DNA of 45,187 bases from Candidatus Methylomirabilota bacterium (GCA_035936835.1 DASYVT010000174.1:1-45187); one strand, 5' to 3'. Counted from the stretch's first letter, positions 33,078-42,234 are shown. Numbers and translations: made by a program. Notes: a model not told the origin generated them from the sequence alone.

Positions 33078-36000
33078 CGTCGGCCGACCACGTGATACGC
33101 CCCGGTGGTCGGCCCACCAGCCGCCAATGGATCGGGCGCCGTCAGCGCCTCGAGTGCCTGACCCTGCCGGTGGAAGCGGAGGTCGATGAGCCCGTAGAGT
33201 AGGCCCGGCTCCAGCAGGTCGTACTGGCTTTGAAGTGCCTCAGAGAAAACCAATTCTCGGGCCGTGCTGACAATGCGCGTCTGGCGCTGGCGCGGGAAGG
33301 TGAAGATGGTCGTCAGCAACATCCCCGCGGTACGGTTGGCATCCACCAGGTGCGTGGTGACGAAGACCCCGGGGTTCGCCGGCACGCTGAGGCTGGCCAA
33401 GGGCGTAAGCCCCCCCGTGAGTGGCCGCCACTGCCAGGCCTGTATGAACTCCCGCTCCTCTACGAACCGGCTATCGGCCGCCAAGACCGTGTAGCCCTCC
33501 GCCGGCCCATCCGACCGCCGTAACTCCCCCAGGATCGTGACGACCTCCACGTCGTGACTCGTGGAGGACCCCCTCACGACCGCCCTCAGTCGGCGCGCGG
33601 GGAAGAAATCGGTAGAGAAGGCCACGAGCCCGCTACTCGCCTGGGAGCCGACCTGGACGGTGCCGTAGCCTGCGGTGGTCCATTCGCGCCGGTAGACCCC
33701 TGTCCGGCTCACCCCCGTCACCCCGTGATCTATGGCGAACGTCCCAACCTCCGGCTCGTCCCCGAGTGGCGCCACTGTAAAGAGGGGCACCCAATTGCCG
33801 CCGACATCCCGCAGGTCGTAGACCAAGGTCCCCTGCTGGCGCGCCCGGTGGCTCGTCTGGACCGTGTCGTCGCAAGTCTTGCCGACCACAATCCGGCGCG
33901 TGAGGTTCACGATGAACCAGCAGTCGTTGCGCAGGCCCGTGAAGAAGTCCACCGACCCAATCTGGCCCGAATTCCCGATGGTGCCATCTCCCTGGTGTCG
34001 CAACACCGGGACCTCCACGAGCGGGGGCGCCCCAATCCTCACGTAGACCAGCCCCACCACCTCGCCCCCGCGGTTCAGCGCGAAGTCCAGGAGCGACCAG
34101 TCATAGTCCGGCGACTGATCGTCCAGCGGCATCGTCAGGCGGAGGGGTCGTGTCCGGTCCATCGTCGTGGTGTATCCCGGGTCCGTGCCGAGGAAGCTCA
34201 CAACGCCGTTGGTGTCCCGAGCGAGCGCGACCACGGTCTGCTCGTAGTCCACCACGCGCTGGTCCGTCCAGGTCGTCCCCAGATCGATTGGCGTCGGCCC
34301 GAGCGTCACGGGGTCGCCAAGCGAGATGAGGTCCACTGTCCTGACGGCGGTCAACGGGACCGTTCGGCTGCCCTCCGCCCGCTTGATGCGGTAGGCCTGG
34401 AATCGCATGTCCAGGATGCCGATGAAGGCCTGAGTCACAAGCGTGTTGTCCACGTCGCCCCACTTCACGACCTCTGGACCGACGGGCGGGAGCCCCAGCC
34501 CCAGGGGGAAGATCCCGGTGGCGGTCCGCAACATCCAGTCGCTCCCGCCGCGGAAGATCTGCTCGACCGCCGCCGCGGGCTGCACCTTGCCGATCACGGC
34601 CCCCGCCTCGCCGCCGAGCGCCCCCTGGTAGACCACCGTCACCGCCCGCGCCTCGAGCGACGGGTCCACAACTATTCCAGCCTCGCTCGTGAGCCCGGGC
34701 TGGGTCGCGCCGATACTCGCCTCGCCCACGTTGGTCCGCACCCCGCTTGCATCGTCCACGTGCACCGACAGCGTGCCGCCTCCCAGTGGGTCCACCTCCG
34801 AACGGTTCACGACCTTCAGCAATGAGGTTGCCGGGGCCGTGGGGTTCGCCGTGAAGACCGGCTCCAGCCGCCCGCGGAAGAAGTAATCCAGGAAGCCGGC
34901 AGAGTAACCAACAGCGCGGGGAATCAGCACGCCGCCGATGGAATCGTAGTTTGCCGACGTCAGAGTGAATTCCGGACCTTGTTGAGTCTGATTCTTAAGT
35001 CCCCGGAACTGATCCCACAGTGAACGGGCACTGACTTTCACACCGGCAATCGTTTCGCCGGTGAGTTGATCTATCATGTCGGCCAAAAAGATGATCGCCG
35101 TCCCGGTCGCCACCCGATCTCTCGTGAGCGGAATCGTGATCGTCTCTTCCACCTGCCGGTACGCATTCGGCTGGCAAGTCGGATTGGCAAGGCCGCCGCA
35201 CCGAAATTGTGGAGGCAGGGTCGGATCATCAGGAAGATTCGTCCCTACCGTGAAGAAGTTCCGGCTGCTGAAGTCGGCCAGCCCGCGATTTCCAGGTGCG
35301 CTGAAGAAATGCTGGTAGTCAGTGAGCTGTGCGGGGCCGTATCCGCCGAGAGGAAGCGCGTTGGCCCGAAGCGCTGCCTGCTGTCCTCGCGCGACCCACT
35401 CGTAGTACCACTCGTACCAGCTCCGCTCGCCTCCGAGGTTGCCGAGGCAGCCCGTGTGAGGGTCGTTCCGTGTGTGCTGCGGCTGGCCCATGTCCTGGAT
35501 CAGGTGCCCGACGTGCCCGAGCGTGCGAAAGAGGAGCGCCGTATTCTGCTCCCGCTCCGCCCGCGGCGCCGCCGTCAACGACTTGAGCTGATAGTCGCGC
35601 GCATCCAGCAGGGTGAAGTGATTCTGGTTGTCCGCTGGTCCTCGGCCGACGCGACCCAGTGCCCAGTCGGAGGCAGGAGTCCCGTTCACCACGAGTGGGA
35701 TCCTGAGTCCACCCCCACCACGTTGCACATCAAAGAAGTGATTCGTCATGCGGTCGATGAGCGTCGGGGGATTGGGGGGAGGACTACATCCGAGGAACTC
35801 GAGGGCCGGGTGCCGCTGATAATCGTCCTCCCGGATCGCTCCTTCTCGCATCCAGTCGCGGGCGGTGCGAGTGTTTTCGAAGAGAGCTAATTGATCGGGC
35901 GTCCCTGGGGGACGGTCGTCGAACGGTCCAGTGCTCCCCGGCACCTGGAACTGGTCCTCGGGCTTGAGACCCACGTCCTCCAAGTAGTTGCGAAAGCCGC

Positions 36001-36121
36001 TCGATCGATCTATGGCCGCGTTGGTCATCTGCTCGTGGGTGCGAAGCTCATACGCCTCAAGCGTCGCCGCAAGACCGCACAGGAGGACGAGACCGAGCCA
36101 GAGTCTTCCGTGACTCTTCAT
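33074..36121 (-). CDS. Large exported protein with a zinc phospholipase C/P1 nuclease-like head
   Basis: The 1015-residue product starts with a signal peptide (MKSHGRLWLGLVLLCGLAA, cut near residue 23). Residues 24-360 resemble zinc-dependent phospholipase C: an early H29 in ELRTHEQMTNAAI, H128 in DRMTNHFFD, H168 in NQNHFTLLDARD, and the metal motif H206-x3-D210-x5-H216 (HLIQDMGQPQH). A clear HxxxE following it is not visible, so activity is uncertain. Residues 400-1015 are beta-rich, with recurrent blocks of hydrophobic strands suggestive of a propeller or adhesive scaffold. Known bacterial Zn-PLCs are about 250-400 residues, so this is far larger. It overlaps both neighbours by 4 nt. Confidence 0.7.
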   Translation of the reverse strand: MKSHGRLWLGLVLLCGLAATLEAYELRTHEQMTNAAIDRSSGFRNYLEDVGLKPEDQFQVPGSTGPFDDRPPGTPDQLALFENTRTARDWMREGAIREDDYQRHPALEFLGCSPPPNPPTLIDRMTNHFFDVQRGGGGLRIPLVVNGTPASDWALGRVGRGPADNQNHFTLLDARDYQLKSLTAAPRAEREQNTALLFRTLGHVGHLIQDMGQPQHTRNDPHTGCLGNLGGERSWYEWYYEWVARGQQAALRANALPLGGYGPAQLTDYQHFFSAPGNRGLADFSSRNFFTVGTNLPDDPTLPPQFRCGGLANPTCQPNAYRQVEETITIPLTRDRVATGTAIIFLADMIDQLTGETIAGVKVSARSLWDQFRGLKNQTQQGPEFTLTSANYDSIGGVLIPRAVGYSAGFLDYFFRGRLEPVFTANPTAPATSLLKVVNRSEVDPLGGGTLSVHVDDASGVRTNVGEASIGATQPGLTSEAGIVVDPSLEARAVTVVYQGALGGEAGAVIGKVQPAAAVEQIFRGGSDWMLRTATGIFPLGLGLPPVGPEVVKWGDVDNTLVTQAFIGILDMRFQAYRIKRAEGSRTVPLTAVRTVDLISLGDPVTLGPTPIDLGTTWTDQRVVDYEQTVVALARDTNGVVSFLGTDPGYTTTMDRTRPLRLTMPLDDQSPDYDWSLLDFALNRGGEVVGLVYVRIGAPPLVEVPVLRHQGDGTIGNSGQIGSVDFFTGLRNDCWFIVNLTRRIVVGKTCDDTVQTSHRARQQGTLVYDLRDVGGNWVPLFTVAPLGDEPEVGTFAIDHGVTGVSRTGVYRREWTTAGYGTVQVGSQASSGLVAFSTDFFPARRLRAVVRGSSTSHDVEVVTILGELRRSDGPAEGYTVLAADSRFVEEREFIQAWQWRPLTGGLTPLASLSVPANPGVFVTTHLVDANRTAGMLLTTIFTFPRQRQTRIVSTARELVFSEALQSQYDLLEPGLLYGLIDLRFHRQGQALEALTAPDPLAAGGPTTGAYHVVGRR

Positions 36122-36864
36122 GGTCTGCCCCCTTCTTCCAGACGCCGGATCGAGCGTTCCAAGTTCTCCCTATAGCTCTCCAAGTCTCTCTCCTCGATGC
36201 CGGTTCGCGGGAGCCGTTCCACTTCCGCCCGGAGACGGTAGAGACGGTTCAGATAGGGTGTCCGCGCCGGTTCGGGTCTCTTTGGGTCGAAGTTCCCGCC
36301 GATATCCCAGCCCTCCACCCGCAGATCCTTCAGCCATTCAGCTGGGCTGCCTCGAAAGGGCTCCATCGCAAAGGTCTCCCCGTCGCGCGAGAAGCGCCGG
36401 ATGCCCGTGTCGAACTCGCCGTCCGGGATGTGGCCTCTGATCGTTCGGCGCAGGCCGGGCTCCGGCCGGGGCAGCACATACCCCGGCTTAAACAGGGTGA
36501 TGAAGGGACGCTCCAGTTCTTGATAGCCGCGAAGCGGGCCCCATCCGGCGAACCGCAGCACGCCGTCGGGCCCGCTGACGGCGTCCTGCATGAAGACGGC
36601 CTGCGTGGCGCTGCCGACCGAGTAGATCATCCAGACGGCCAGCCCGTGCACATCGACGAGGGGCCGGCCGGTGTCCTTGTCGATGACCCGGATCGTGAAC
36701 GGTGGGCTTTCCCAGTAGCATTGCAAGAGCATGCGGCAGAGCATCGTGCCCCCGTCCGCGCGGACGGGGGAGGGCCAGGCGAGCGCGAGGAGCAGCAGGC
36801 TCCCCATCGCAACCCAGCGCGCTCTCCCCCCAGGGTGCCTGGATCCCAGCACCGGCACGCTCAC
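36118..36864 (-). CDS. Exported protein with carboxypeptidase-regulatory-like domain
   Basis: From GTG 36864 (GTGA overlapping the upstream stop) the product is 248 residues; ATG 36882 is in frame and would add six. A basic stretch then a hydrophobic helix (MGSLLLLALAWPSPVRA) forms the export signal. The middle FTIRVIDKDTGRPLVDVHGLAV resembles the beta-sandwich regulatory domain found in carboxypeptidases and TonB-linked proteins, and the last 45 residues (LYRLRAEVERLP to the end) are charged and probably coiled coil. Function unknown. It is the second gene of the operon and its stop overlaps the ATG of the Zn-PLC-like gene. Confidence 0.68.
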   Translation of the reverse strand: MSVPVLGSRHPGGRARWVAMGSLLLLALAWPSPVRADGGTMLCRMLLQCYWESPPFTIRVIDKDTGRPLVDVHGLAVWMIYSVGSATQAVFMQDAVSGPDGVLRFAGWGPLRGYQELERPFITLFKPGYVLPRPEPGLRRTIRGHIPDGEFDTGIRRFSRDGETFAMEPFRGSPAEWLKDLRVEGWDIGGNFDPKRPEPARTPYLNRLYRLRAEVERLPRTGIEERDLESYRENLERSIRRLEEGGRP

Positions 36865-39479
36865 ATCTCCTCGATCAACCATCGGCCGAGCCCATCGCGC
36901 CGGAAGTAGACGAAGTAGAGCATGGTCCGTCCGTTCTCCCCGCGGGTCAGCACGATCTCCGCGAGCTGGGCGAACTGTAAGGCTAGCTGAGCATCGCCCA
37001 GACTGGTGGCGACCGCGGGGAGATTGGAGCCGAAGGCTTGAAAGAGTCGTTCGAAACGCGGCTGAGCTGTTGACACGATGTAGCCGAGCGCCGCTGAGAT
37101 GTCACCCGCCTGCAGTCTCGCCTTGAACGTCGCCCACAGCGCTTGGAAGCGGGCCTCCGCTGCTCCGGCGTCCTCCACATTGACCACGGCGCTGGCCGTG
37201 TAGGTCTGTCCCTGTTCGTCGGTAGCCCGGAGCCGAGGGAACCGTAGGCCCGGGCTCGTGTAAAGAGTGCGCACGTTGGTGAACGTGGTCACCGGGGGCC
37301 CAAAGATCCCACTGCCTGCTACGTCCAGCTCGAACTGCACCAGCGCGCGCCCGGACTGATTAATGGCTTCCCATCGGACCTCAAGGGGGCCGACTCCATC
37401 AGTCGGCACGCCGCGCAGCACGAGCGGCGGGGCGGGGCCGCCCACGACGTTCAGATTGATCCGTGAAGAAGCCTGGACGCCACTGGCAGTTCTCGCAGTG
37501 GCTTCGATGACCTGGCTGCCGGCGGACAGATTGACCTCGGCGACCCAACCCGTGCCCGCCACTAACGCCGCTACGCCATTTACGCTGACCGCCAAGTCGG
37601 GCGCGAGGCCCGGCGCCGAGAGGGTACCTCGAACCACTACTATACCCGCCGGCACCGTCGCCCCTGCGGCCGGGTCGGTGATGGTCACTGCGAGGGCTTG
37701 ACCCACAGTCCACGTCCGGCTGGCGGGGGTTGGGTCCTCGTTGCCGGCAAGGTCGAGGGTTTTGACCTCGAAGGTGTGCGCGCCCGGGATAAGGCCGCTC
37801 ACCGTGGCTTGGGTCGCCGCGCTGAAGGCTGAGTAGGCGCCGCCGTCCAGTCGCCAGGCAAACCGTAGCGCATTGACGGGCGCCAGGTTGTCAGTCCCCG
37901 TGAAACCGAATGTCGCCGTCGTCTCGCTCACGGTGCCACTGGGCCCCGAGGTGATCGTTGTGTCCGGCGGCGTATTGTCCACGAGCAAGGTCTGGGTCGC
38001 CGTGGCCTCGTTGCCGGCCCGGTCCTCGGCCACCACCCCCAGGGTGTGGGTCCCGTCGCCTCGGCTGCTGGTATCGAGCGAAGCGGTCGTCTGGAAGGGC
38101 TGCCCTGCCGCTGGCGCAGGATTGGTCACCGTGGCAAAAACGACGCCATCGAGCGTGAACCGCAAGGCCCGCACTCCGCTCCCGGCATCGGTCCCGCGTC
38201 CCATCACCGACACCGTCCCGCGCACCCAGGTATTCGGCGCCGGCTGCAAGATTGCGACGGCCGGCGATTGGCCATCGTGGAGCACCCGGGCCTCCGCGGG
38301 GGGCGAGGTGAGCCCGTCGCCCGCGTGCCCCGTGGCGAACACTTCAAGGCGGTTGTCGGCATTTTCGGCCAGTGCCACCACCACGCTGAAATGTCCCGCT
38401 GTGTCGGCGAGCGCAGTCGCTCCGGTGGGGTCGTCGTTGACGAACGCGGCGACGCGGGCCTGCGGCACGGTCATGCCGGTAACGGTCAGCGAGACGTTCC
38501 TCGTGACGTCTGGGAGACCGTTCAGGGTCGGGGCCGGGGGCGCCCGGAACCGCAGCACGCGGGATCCGTCCGCCACGTAGAGATGGCCCGCGGCGTCGAA
38601 GGCGAGACCCTGAGGGCCGGTGAGCCCCGCGGCATAGCTCGTGAGCCGGCCGCTGAGGTCCAGCTTGCCCACGGCCCGCTTGATCCGATCTTCCGCCACG
38701 GTCAGTTCCTTCGTGGTGAGGAAGAGCGCGCTCAGCATGTCCGTCGCCAGCCCCTGCGGCTTCTTGAGCTGATTCGCCGGCCCCAACACGGCGGGCGGGC
38801 CGGGCGTACCATCGGACACGATGGCGAGCTGGAAGATCACGCCATCCCCGTGCGCGTCACTCTGCAGGCCGCGCGTGGCAAGAAAGAGCGCCGCCCCGTG
38901 GACGGCCACCCCTTGCAGGTTCTTGAAGCCCCCGGCGAATTGACGGGTCAGCCCGCTGGTGGGTGAGCGGGCGAGCACGACCTCGGGCTCGGCCGACTCA
39001 TCATCCGGCTCCGGGTCGGTTCCGCGGGTCAGCCGCCGGGCCGAGACGTAGATCGTGCCGTCTGGGCCCACGGCCGGCCAGCGCGGCTGCTTGACCTCGG
39101 TGATCAAGGCCGTCCGCGTGCCCGTCGCCTCAACCCGTACCACCCGCCCGGCCCGCTCCTCGGCGATGAGCAACTGGCGGTTCCGATCGAGCGCCAGCCC
39201 CATCGGCCGTTCGAGACCCGTCGCGACCACGACCCGGGCGCCCGTCGGATCGATCCGCGTCACGGTCCCGGTGCCGCGGTCCGCCACGTACACCGCTCCG
39301 GTGATCGCATCCGCCGCGATCCCGCGCAAGTCCGTGAACCCGTCCGCCCACAGCTCGGCCTGGTCCAGTCCGGTGACGTCGCTGGCGGGCGCCCTGGCGG
39401 GATCGGGCGCTCCCGCCAGCAGGACGACCAGCAGGAGCCCGAGCCGCATCCCGCGGTTGACCCACGTCCGCTTCTTCAC
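36861..39479 (-). CDS. Exported NHL-propeller / Ig-like repeat protein
   Basis: The 872-residue product begins at GTG 39479 with a signal peptide ending near residue 30 (ARA). Residues 40-320 contain NHL-type blades such as LRGIAADAITGAVYVADRG, GLALDRNRQLLIAEE and GLAFDAAGHLYVADG. Residues 325-780 form about five Ig/PKD-like beta-sandwiches, including DNTPPDTTIT and GAHTFEVKTLDLAGNEDPTP. The final 90 residues (ARFQALWATFKARLQAGDIS to the WLIEEM end) resemble an NTF2-like tail. It is probably a surface or extracellular binding protein. It leads the four-gene operon; repeat R2 lies about 90 nt upstream. Confidence 0.78.
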   Translation of the reverse strand: MKKRTWVNRGMRLGLLLVVLLAGAPDPARAPASDVTGLDQAELWADGFTDLRGIAADAITGAVYVADRGTGTVTRIDPTGARVVVATGLERPMGLALDRNRQLLIAEERAGRVVRVEATGTRTALITEVKQPRWPAVGPDGTIYVSARRLTRGTDPEPDDESAEPEVVLARSPTSGLTRQFAGGFKNLQGVAVHGAALFLATRGLQSDAHGDGVIFQLAIVSDGTPGPPAVLGPANQLKKPQGLATDMLSALFLTTKELTVAEDRIKRAVGKLDLSGRLTSYAAGLTGPQGLAFDAAGHLYVADGSRVLRFRAPPAPTLNGLPDVTRNVSLTVTGMTVPQARVAAFVNDDPTGATALADTAGHFSVVVALAENADNRLEVFATGHAGDGLTSPPAEARVLHDGQSPAVAILQPAPNTWVRGTVSVMGRGTDAGSGVRALRFTLDGVVFATVTNPAPAAGQPFQTTASLDTSSRGDGTHTLGVVAEDRAGNEATATQTLLVDNTPPDTTITSGPSGTVSETTATFGFTGTDNLAPVNALRFAWRLDGGAYSAFSAATQATVSGLIPGAHTFEVKTLDLAGNEDPTPASRTWTVGQALAVTITDPAAGATVPAGIVVVRGTLSAPGLAPDLAVSVNGVAALVAGTGWVAEVNLSAGSQVIEATARTASGVQASSRINLNVVGGPAPPLVLRGVPTDGVGPLEVRWEAINQSGRALVQFELDVAGSGIFGPPVTTFTNVRTLYTSPGLRFPRLRATDEQGQTYTASAVVNVEDAGAAEARFQALWATFKARLQAGDISAALGYIVSTAQPRFERLFQAFGSNLPAVATSLGDAQLALQFAQLAEIVLTRGENGRTMLYFVYFRRDGLGRWLIEEM

Positions 39480-39569
39480 CGAGACCTCATCGATTCCTCA
39501 TCTCCGTTTCGCGCGCGAGGGCTCGCCTCCTCGCCATGGGCCCTCGCTGGACTGTCGGCAGACAAAGTT

Positions 39570-39603
39570 GCGGAGCGTAGATAACATAAAGCCCGTTCTC
39601 AGT
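39570..39603 (+). repeat. Direct repeat R2 (operon-flanking)
   Basis: This copy (GCGGAGCGTAGATAACATAA, then AGCCCGTTCTCAGT) matches R1 at 31 of 34 positions. From 39572 it also matches R3 at 33 of 40 positions, with weaker similarity continuing beyond. It lies about 90 bp upstream of the exported-protein operon. Confidence 0.88.
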
Positions 39604-39757
39604 CATGGCCCGTCGAGCCCGAGGTGGGTCGCCGGATCGCGAGTTTCTTCATCCACGGGTAGATCTCCCAGAATCTCGGGTTCCTCGCGCGAGACGCCAC
39701 GCCGACCAGGAGCTCGGCGTCTTCGCTGCGGCCCGTGGGTCCGGTCAGGCGTCCCCC
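39599..39757 (-). pseudogene. C-terminal gene fragment abutting repeat R2
   Basis: A 52-codon open stretch reads SEDAELLVGVASRARNPRFW, then EIYPWMKKLAIRRP, and stops within R2. Its composition resembles a real protein end rather than random frame noise, but no start or upstream part exists, as an in-frame TGA lies at 39758-39760. I do not recognise the parent family. It is probably a truncated remnant. Confidence 0.3.
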
Positions 39758-39786
39758 TCACGCGGAACAATTCCATAGACCCAACT

Positions 39787-40127
39787 CTACGTTCGGGGCC
39801 GCGAGCCCCGCAAGAGTGTCAGGAACGATACGGTGAAAAGCAGGAACGCCGACGCCCACTGAGGTCCGGAGCCGATGAGGGCCTTTGTGTTTCCTTCTCC
39901 TGAGAAACTGCGCCCTCGATCAGCTTGCCGGTTTCGGGATTAACGAGTGAGAAGCCGAGATTGGCGGCGCGCTGGAGCCTGGGGAACATAGTGCCTGTGA
40001 AATCGGTGAGCCCTTCTGCGCCCAGCGCGGCTCCCGCCTGTTCCATCGGCGGGAGTGCTCCTGGGTGCGCCGCATTCCCGAGGTCGAGCGTGTCGAGCTC
40101 AAGCACGTCGGGGACGCGCGCGACCAA
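39787..40127 (-). pseudogene. Frameshifted remnant of a small membrane protein gene
   Basis: Two minus-strand frames join into one plausible protein. One (40127 downward) reads VPDVLELDTLDLGNAAHPGA and later LGFSLVNPETGKLIEGAVS. The other ends at the TAG at 39787-39789 with NTKALIGSGPQWASAFLLFT and VSFLTLLRGSRPRT, a clear membrane helix followed by a basic tail. They are out of frame near 39900, and the only start upstream is TTG; a third frame (YEVNNRAW, near 40150) may be the original beginning. A decayed gene is the simplest reading. Family unknown. Confidence 0.4.
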
Positions 40128-40196
40128 GCGCGATTGTTTACTTCATACAAAGGACCGCGCTAGCCTTCGGCAGAAGAAGCGCGAAGGAGGCCATTC

Positions 40197-40316
40197 ATGA
40201 CCCCCGACCCAATTGCTACGCTTTTAGCCGAGTTCACTCCTTACCGGATGCTGATCAGCGCCATTCAGGGCGCGACCATCACCGGCCCTAGCGAGGGTCG
40301 TCATGTGGCTATTTAA
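40197..40316 (+). CDS. Small ORF, 39 residues, overlapping the split membrane-protein gene
   Basis: ATG 40197 is preceded by a strong ribosome-binding site (AAGGAGG, 8 nt away) and reads MTPDPIATLLAEFTPYRMLI then SAIQGATITG and a short end at TAA 40314. It overlaps the next gene's ATG (40303) by 14 nt, so the two may be translationally coupled; the downstream gene itself lacks a good ribosome-binding site. The product has a moderately hydrophobic N-terminal half. I recognise no family. It may be a leader peptide or a genuine microprotein. Confidence 0.45.
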   Translation: MTPDPIATLLAEFTPYRMLISAIQGATITGPSEGRHVAI

Positions 40317-40779
40317 AGTTGAGCCACGCAAGGAATGGGCATATTGGCTGATTGGGTTCCTGTTCGTGTTTTCACTAATTGTCACTCTCGGGCAAGTATC
40401 CAACCCGCCAAGACATGAGGAGCGCCCGAAGCTCGTTCTTGGCATAGACGATATTGTCATGGTGGATGCTCCCAAGAAACCCGAAGGAACTCCCGTCGGT
40501 GTCGCCCTGTTAGTCGCCAATGTCAGGAATCACGGGGAAGCGGCCAGCACGGCAGAGATATTTAAGCTCACCGTTCGCACGTCAAACGGCAACACTTTCA
40601 TAGGGAACAGGGAGACTATTCCGGAAAGAATTGGCCTTCCGTTCCCTAACGGACAGACCATGTGGGTAAGCGGGGAGGATTCGCTAGATCGAAAGGCGAC
40701 CACGGTGATCCAGCGCGGCGCTCATCTGCGCGGTAGGCTGCTGTACTGGTTCGAGAGTCTTCTTGTGAAGGATCTCCGT

Positions 40780-40787
40780 GAGACGGG
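40780..40787 (+). repeat. 8-bp target-site duplication, left copy
   Basis: GAGACGGG here and at 42261-42268 flanks the insertion element exactly. Eight bases is a normal duplication size for IS256-family elements. Confidence 0.88.
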
Positions 40788-40813
40788 GGTCGTGTCCCGA
40801 TTGGTGTGGAAAA
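40788..40813 (+). repeat. Left inverted repeat of the IS256-family element
   Basis: The 26-bp left end differs from the inverted right end at three positions only (4, 13 and 17). Confidence 0.9.
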
Positions 40814-40855
40814 GAGAAATGGCGCATTCTTCCGGAAGGTTGACCACCCCTTACG

Positions 40856-40875
40856 GGCCGTCTTGCAGGACGGCC
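40856..40875 (+). promoter_or_regulatory. Hairpin just upstream of the transposase start
   Basis: GGCCGTC (40856-40862) and GACGGCC (40869-40875) form a perfect 7-bp stem with a 6-nt loop, directly before the CCGGAGG ribosome-binding site of the transposase. Such structures can limit translation from read-through transcripts. Confidence 0.5.
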
Positions 40876-40891
40876 TCCGGAGGAACACGCC

Positions 40892-42100
40892 ATGGGAGAG
40901 CATACCAGCACGCAGCCAGTCGCGGGTGAGCAGGGCCGCAGCACCCTGGGGGAGTTGATCCACGTCGCGGTGCGCCGCGCGATCGAGGCCGCGGTGGAGG
41001 CGGAGTTGGCGGCCACGCTCGGCGCGGGCCGCTACGAGCGCCGCGACAGCCGGCACGGCTACCGCAATGGGACGAAGACGCGGACGCTGAGCGGGCCAAC
41101 CGGGGCGATGGCGCTCTCGCTGCCGCGGGCCACCGTGGAGACGAGCGCTGGCCGACAGGAGTGGCGGTCGATGTTGGTGCCCCGCTACCAGCGACGACTC
41201 GCGGAGGTCAACACGGCCGTGTTGGCCACGTATCTGGCCGGAGGCAACACCCGGCGGATCCGGGGTGCCCTGGCGCCGCTGCTCCACGGGGCGCCGTTGT
41301 CGCGCAGCGCCGTCTCGCGGATCGTGGCCACGCTCAAGAGCAGCCTGGAGGCGTGGCAGAGACGGCCCTTGGACGACCTCGAGGTCGTCTACGCCTACCT
41401 CGACGCCCTCGCGCTGCGGGTGCGCAGCGGGGGCCAGGTGGTGCGCGTCCCGGTCTTGGCTGTCGTGGGCGTGCTCGCCGACGGCCAGAAGGTGCTGGTG
41501 GAGTTGGACCTGTGTGGGGGCGAGTCGTATGAGGCGTGGAAGGGGTGCCTCGACGGCCTCGTCGGGCGGGGGCTGAAAGCCCCGCTGCTCTGCATCATCG
41601 ACGGCCACGCCGGCTTGCGGCGCGCCATCGGCGAGGTCTGGGCGCGGGCGGCGGTGCGGCGCTGCTGCGTCCACAAGCTGCGGAACCTGGAGCGCAAGGC
41701 TCCCAAGCATGTCTTGGACGAGCTCCGCGCGGACTTCCACCGGATCGTCTACGCGACGAGCGCCGAGACCGCCCGGATGGCATGGACCGCCTTCGAGCGA
41801 GCATGGGGGAAGCGGTGTCCCGGCGTGGTCAAGAGCCTCCAGGAAGGGGGCACAGAGCTGCTGACGTTCTTCAGCTTTCCGAAGGCCCAGTGGAAAACGC
41901 TCCGCACCACCAACAGCATCGAACGGTTGAACGAGGAGTTCCGCCGGCGCGTGAAGACGCAGGGCGCGCTGCCCACCGAGGACAGTGCGCTCATGCTCCT
42001 CTTCGGCCTCGTCGCCACCGGACAGATCAGGTTGCGCAAGCTCGACGGCTACACGCAACTCGCGGCGGTGATCCGGCAGCGGATGCGGCCCGCCGCGTGA
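40892..42100 (+). CDS. IS256-family transposase
   Basis: The 402-residue protein shows the DDE catalytic triad of IS256-type (Mutator-like) transposases: first D in VVYAYLDALALRV (about residue 171), second D in LCIIDGHAGLR, and E in TTNSIERLNEEFRRR. The central CCVHKLRNLERKAPK and FFSFPKAQWKTLRTTN segments are characteristic. Cut-and-paste or copy-paste-out transposition is expected. The ATG 40892 follows a GGAGG ribosome-binding site. The frame is uninterrupted. Confidence 0.95.
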   Translation: MGEHTSTQPVAGEQGRSTLGELIHVAVRRAIEAAVEAELAATLGAGRYERRDSRHGYRNGTKTRTLSGPTGAMALSLPRATVETSAGRQEWRSMLVPRYQRRLAEVNTAVLATYLAGGNTRRIRGALAPLLHGAPLSRSAVSRIVATLKSSLEAWQRRPLDDLEVVYAYLDALALRVRSGGQVVRVPVLAVVGVLADGQKVLVELDLCGGESYEAWKGCLDGLVGRGLKAPLLCIIDGHAGLRRAIGEVWARAAVRRCCVHKLRNLERKAPKHVLDELRADFHRIVYATSAETARMAWTAFERAWGKRCPGVVKSLQEGGTELLTFFSFPKAQWKTLRTTNSIERLNEEFRRRVKTQGALPTEDSALMLLFGLVATGQIRLRKLDGYTQLAAVIRQRMRPAA

Positions 42101-42234
42101 ACATGGACCCGTGTGAGGGGATATCCAGGTATGGCCGGCGCGCTCAACGTGGCTCTGGAGCCAAATGCGGGGCCGCCTCTTCACGTCGTGCTACCCTCGA
42201 TCCCGCTCAGGAGCCGGAAGGACGCCGTTCCACA

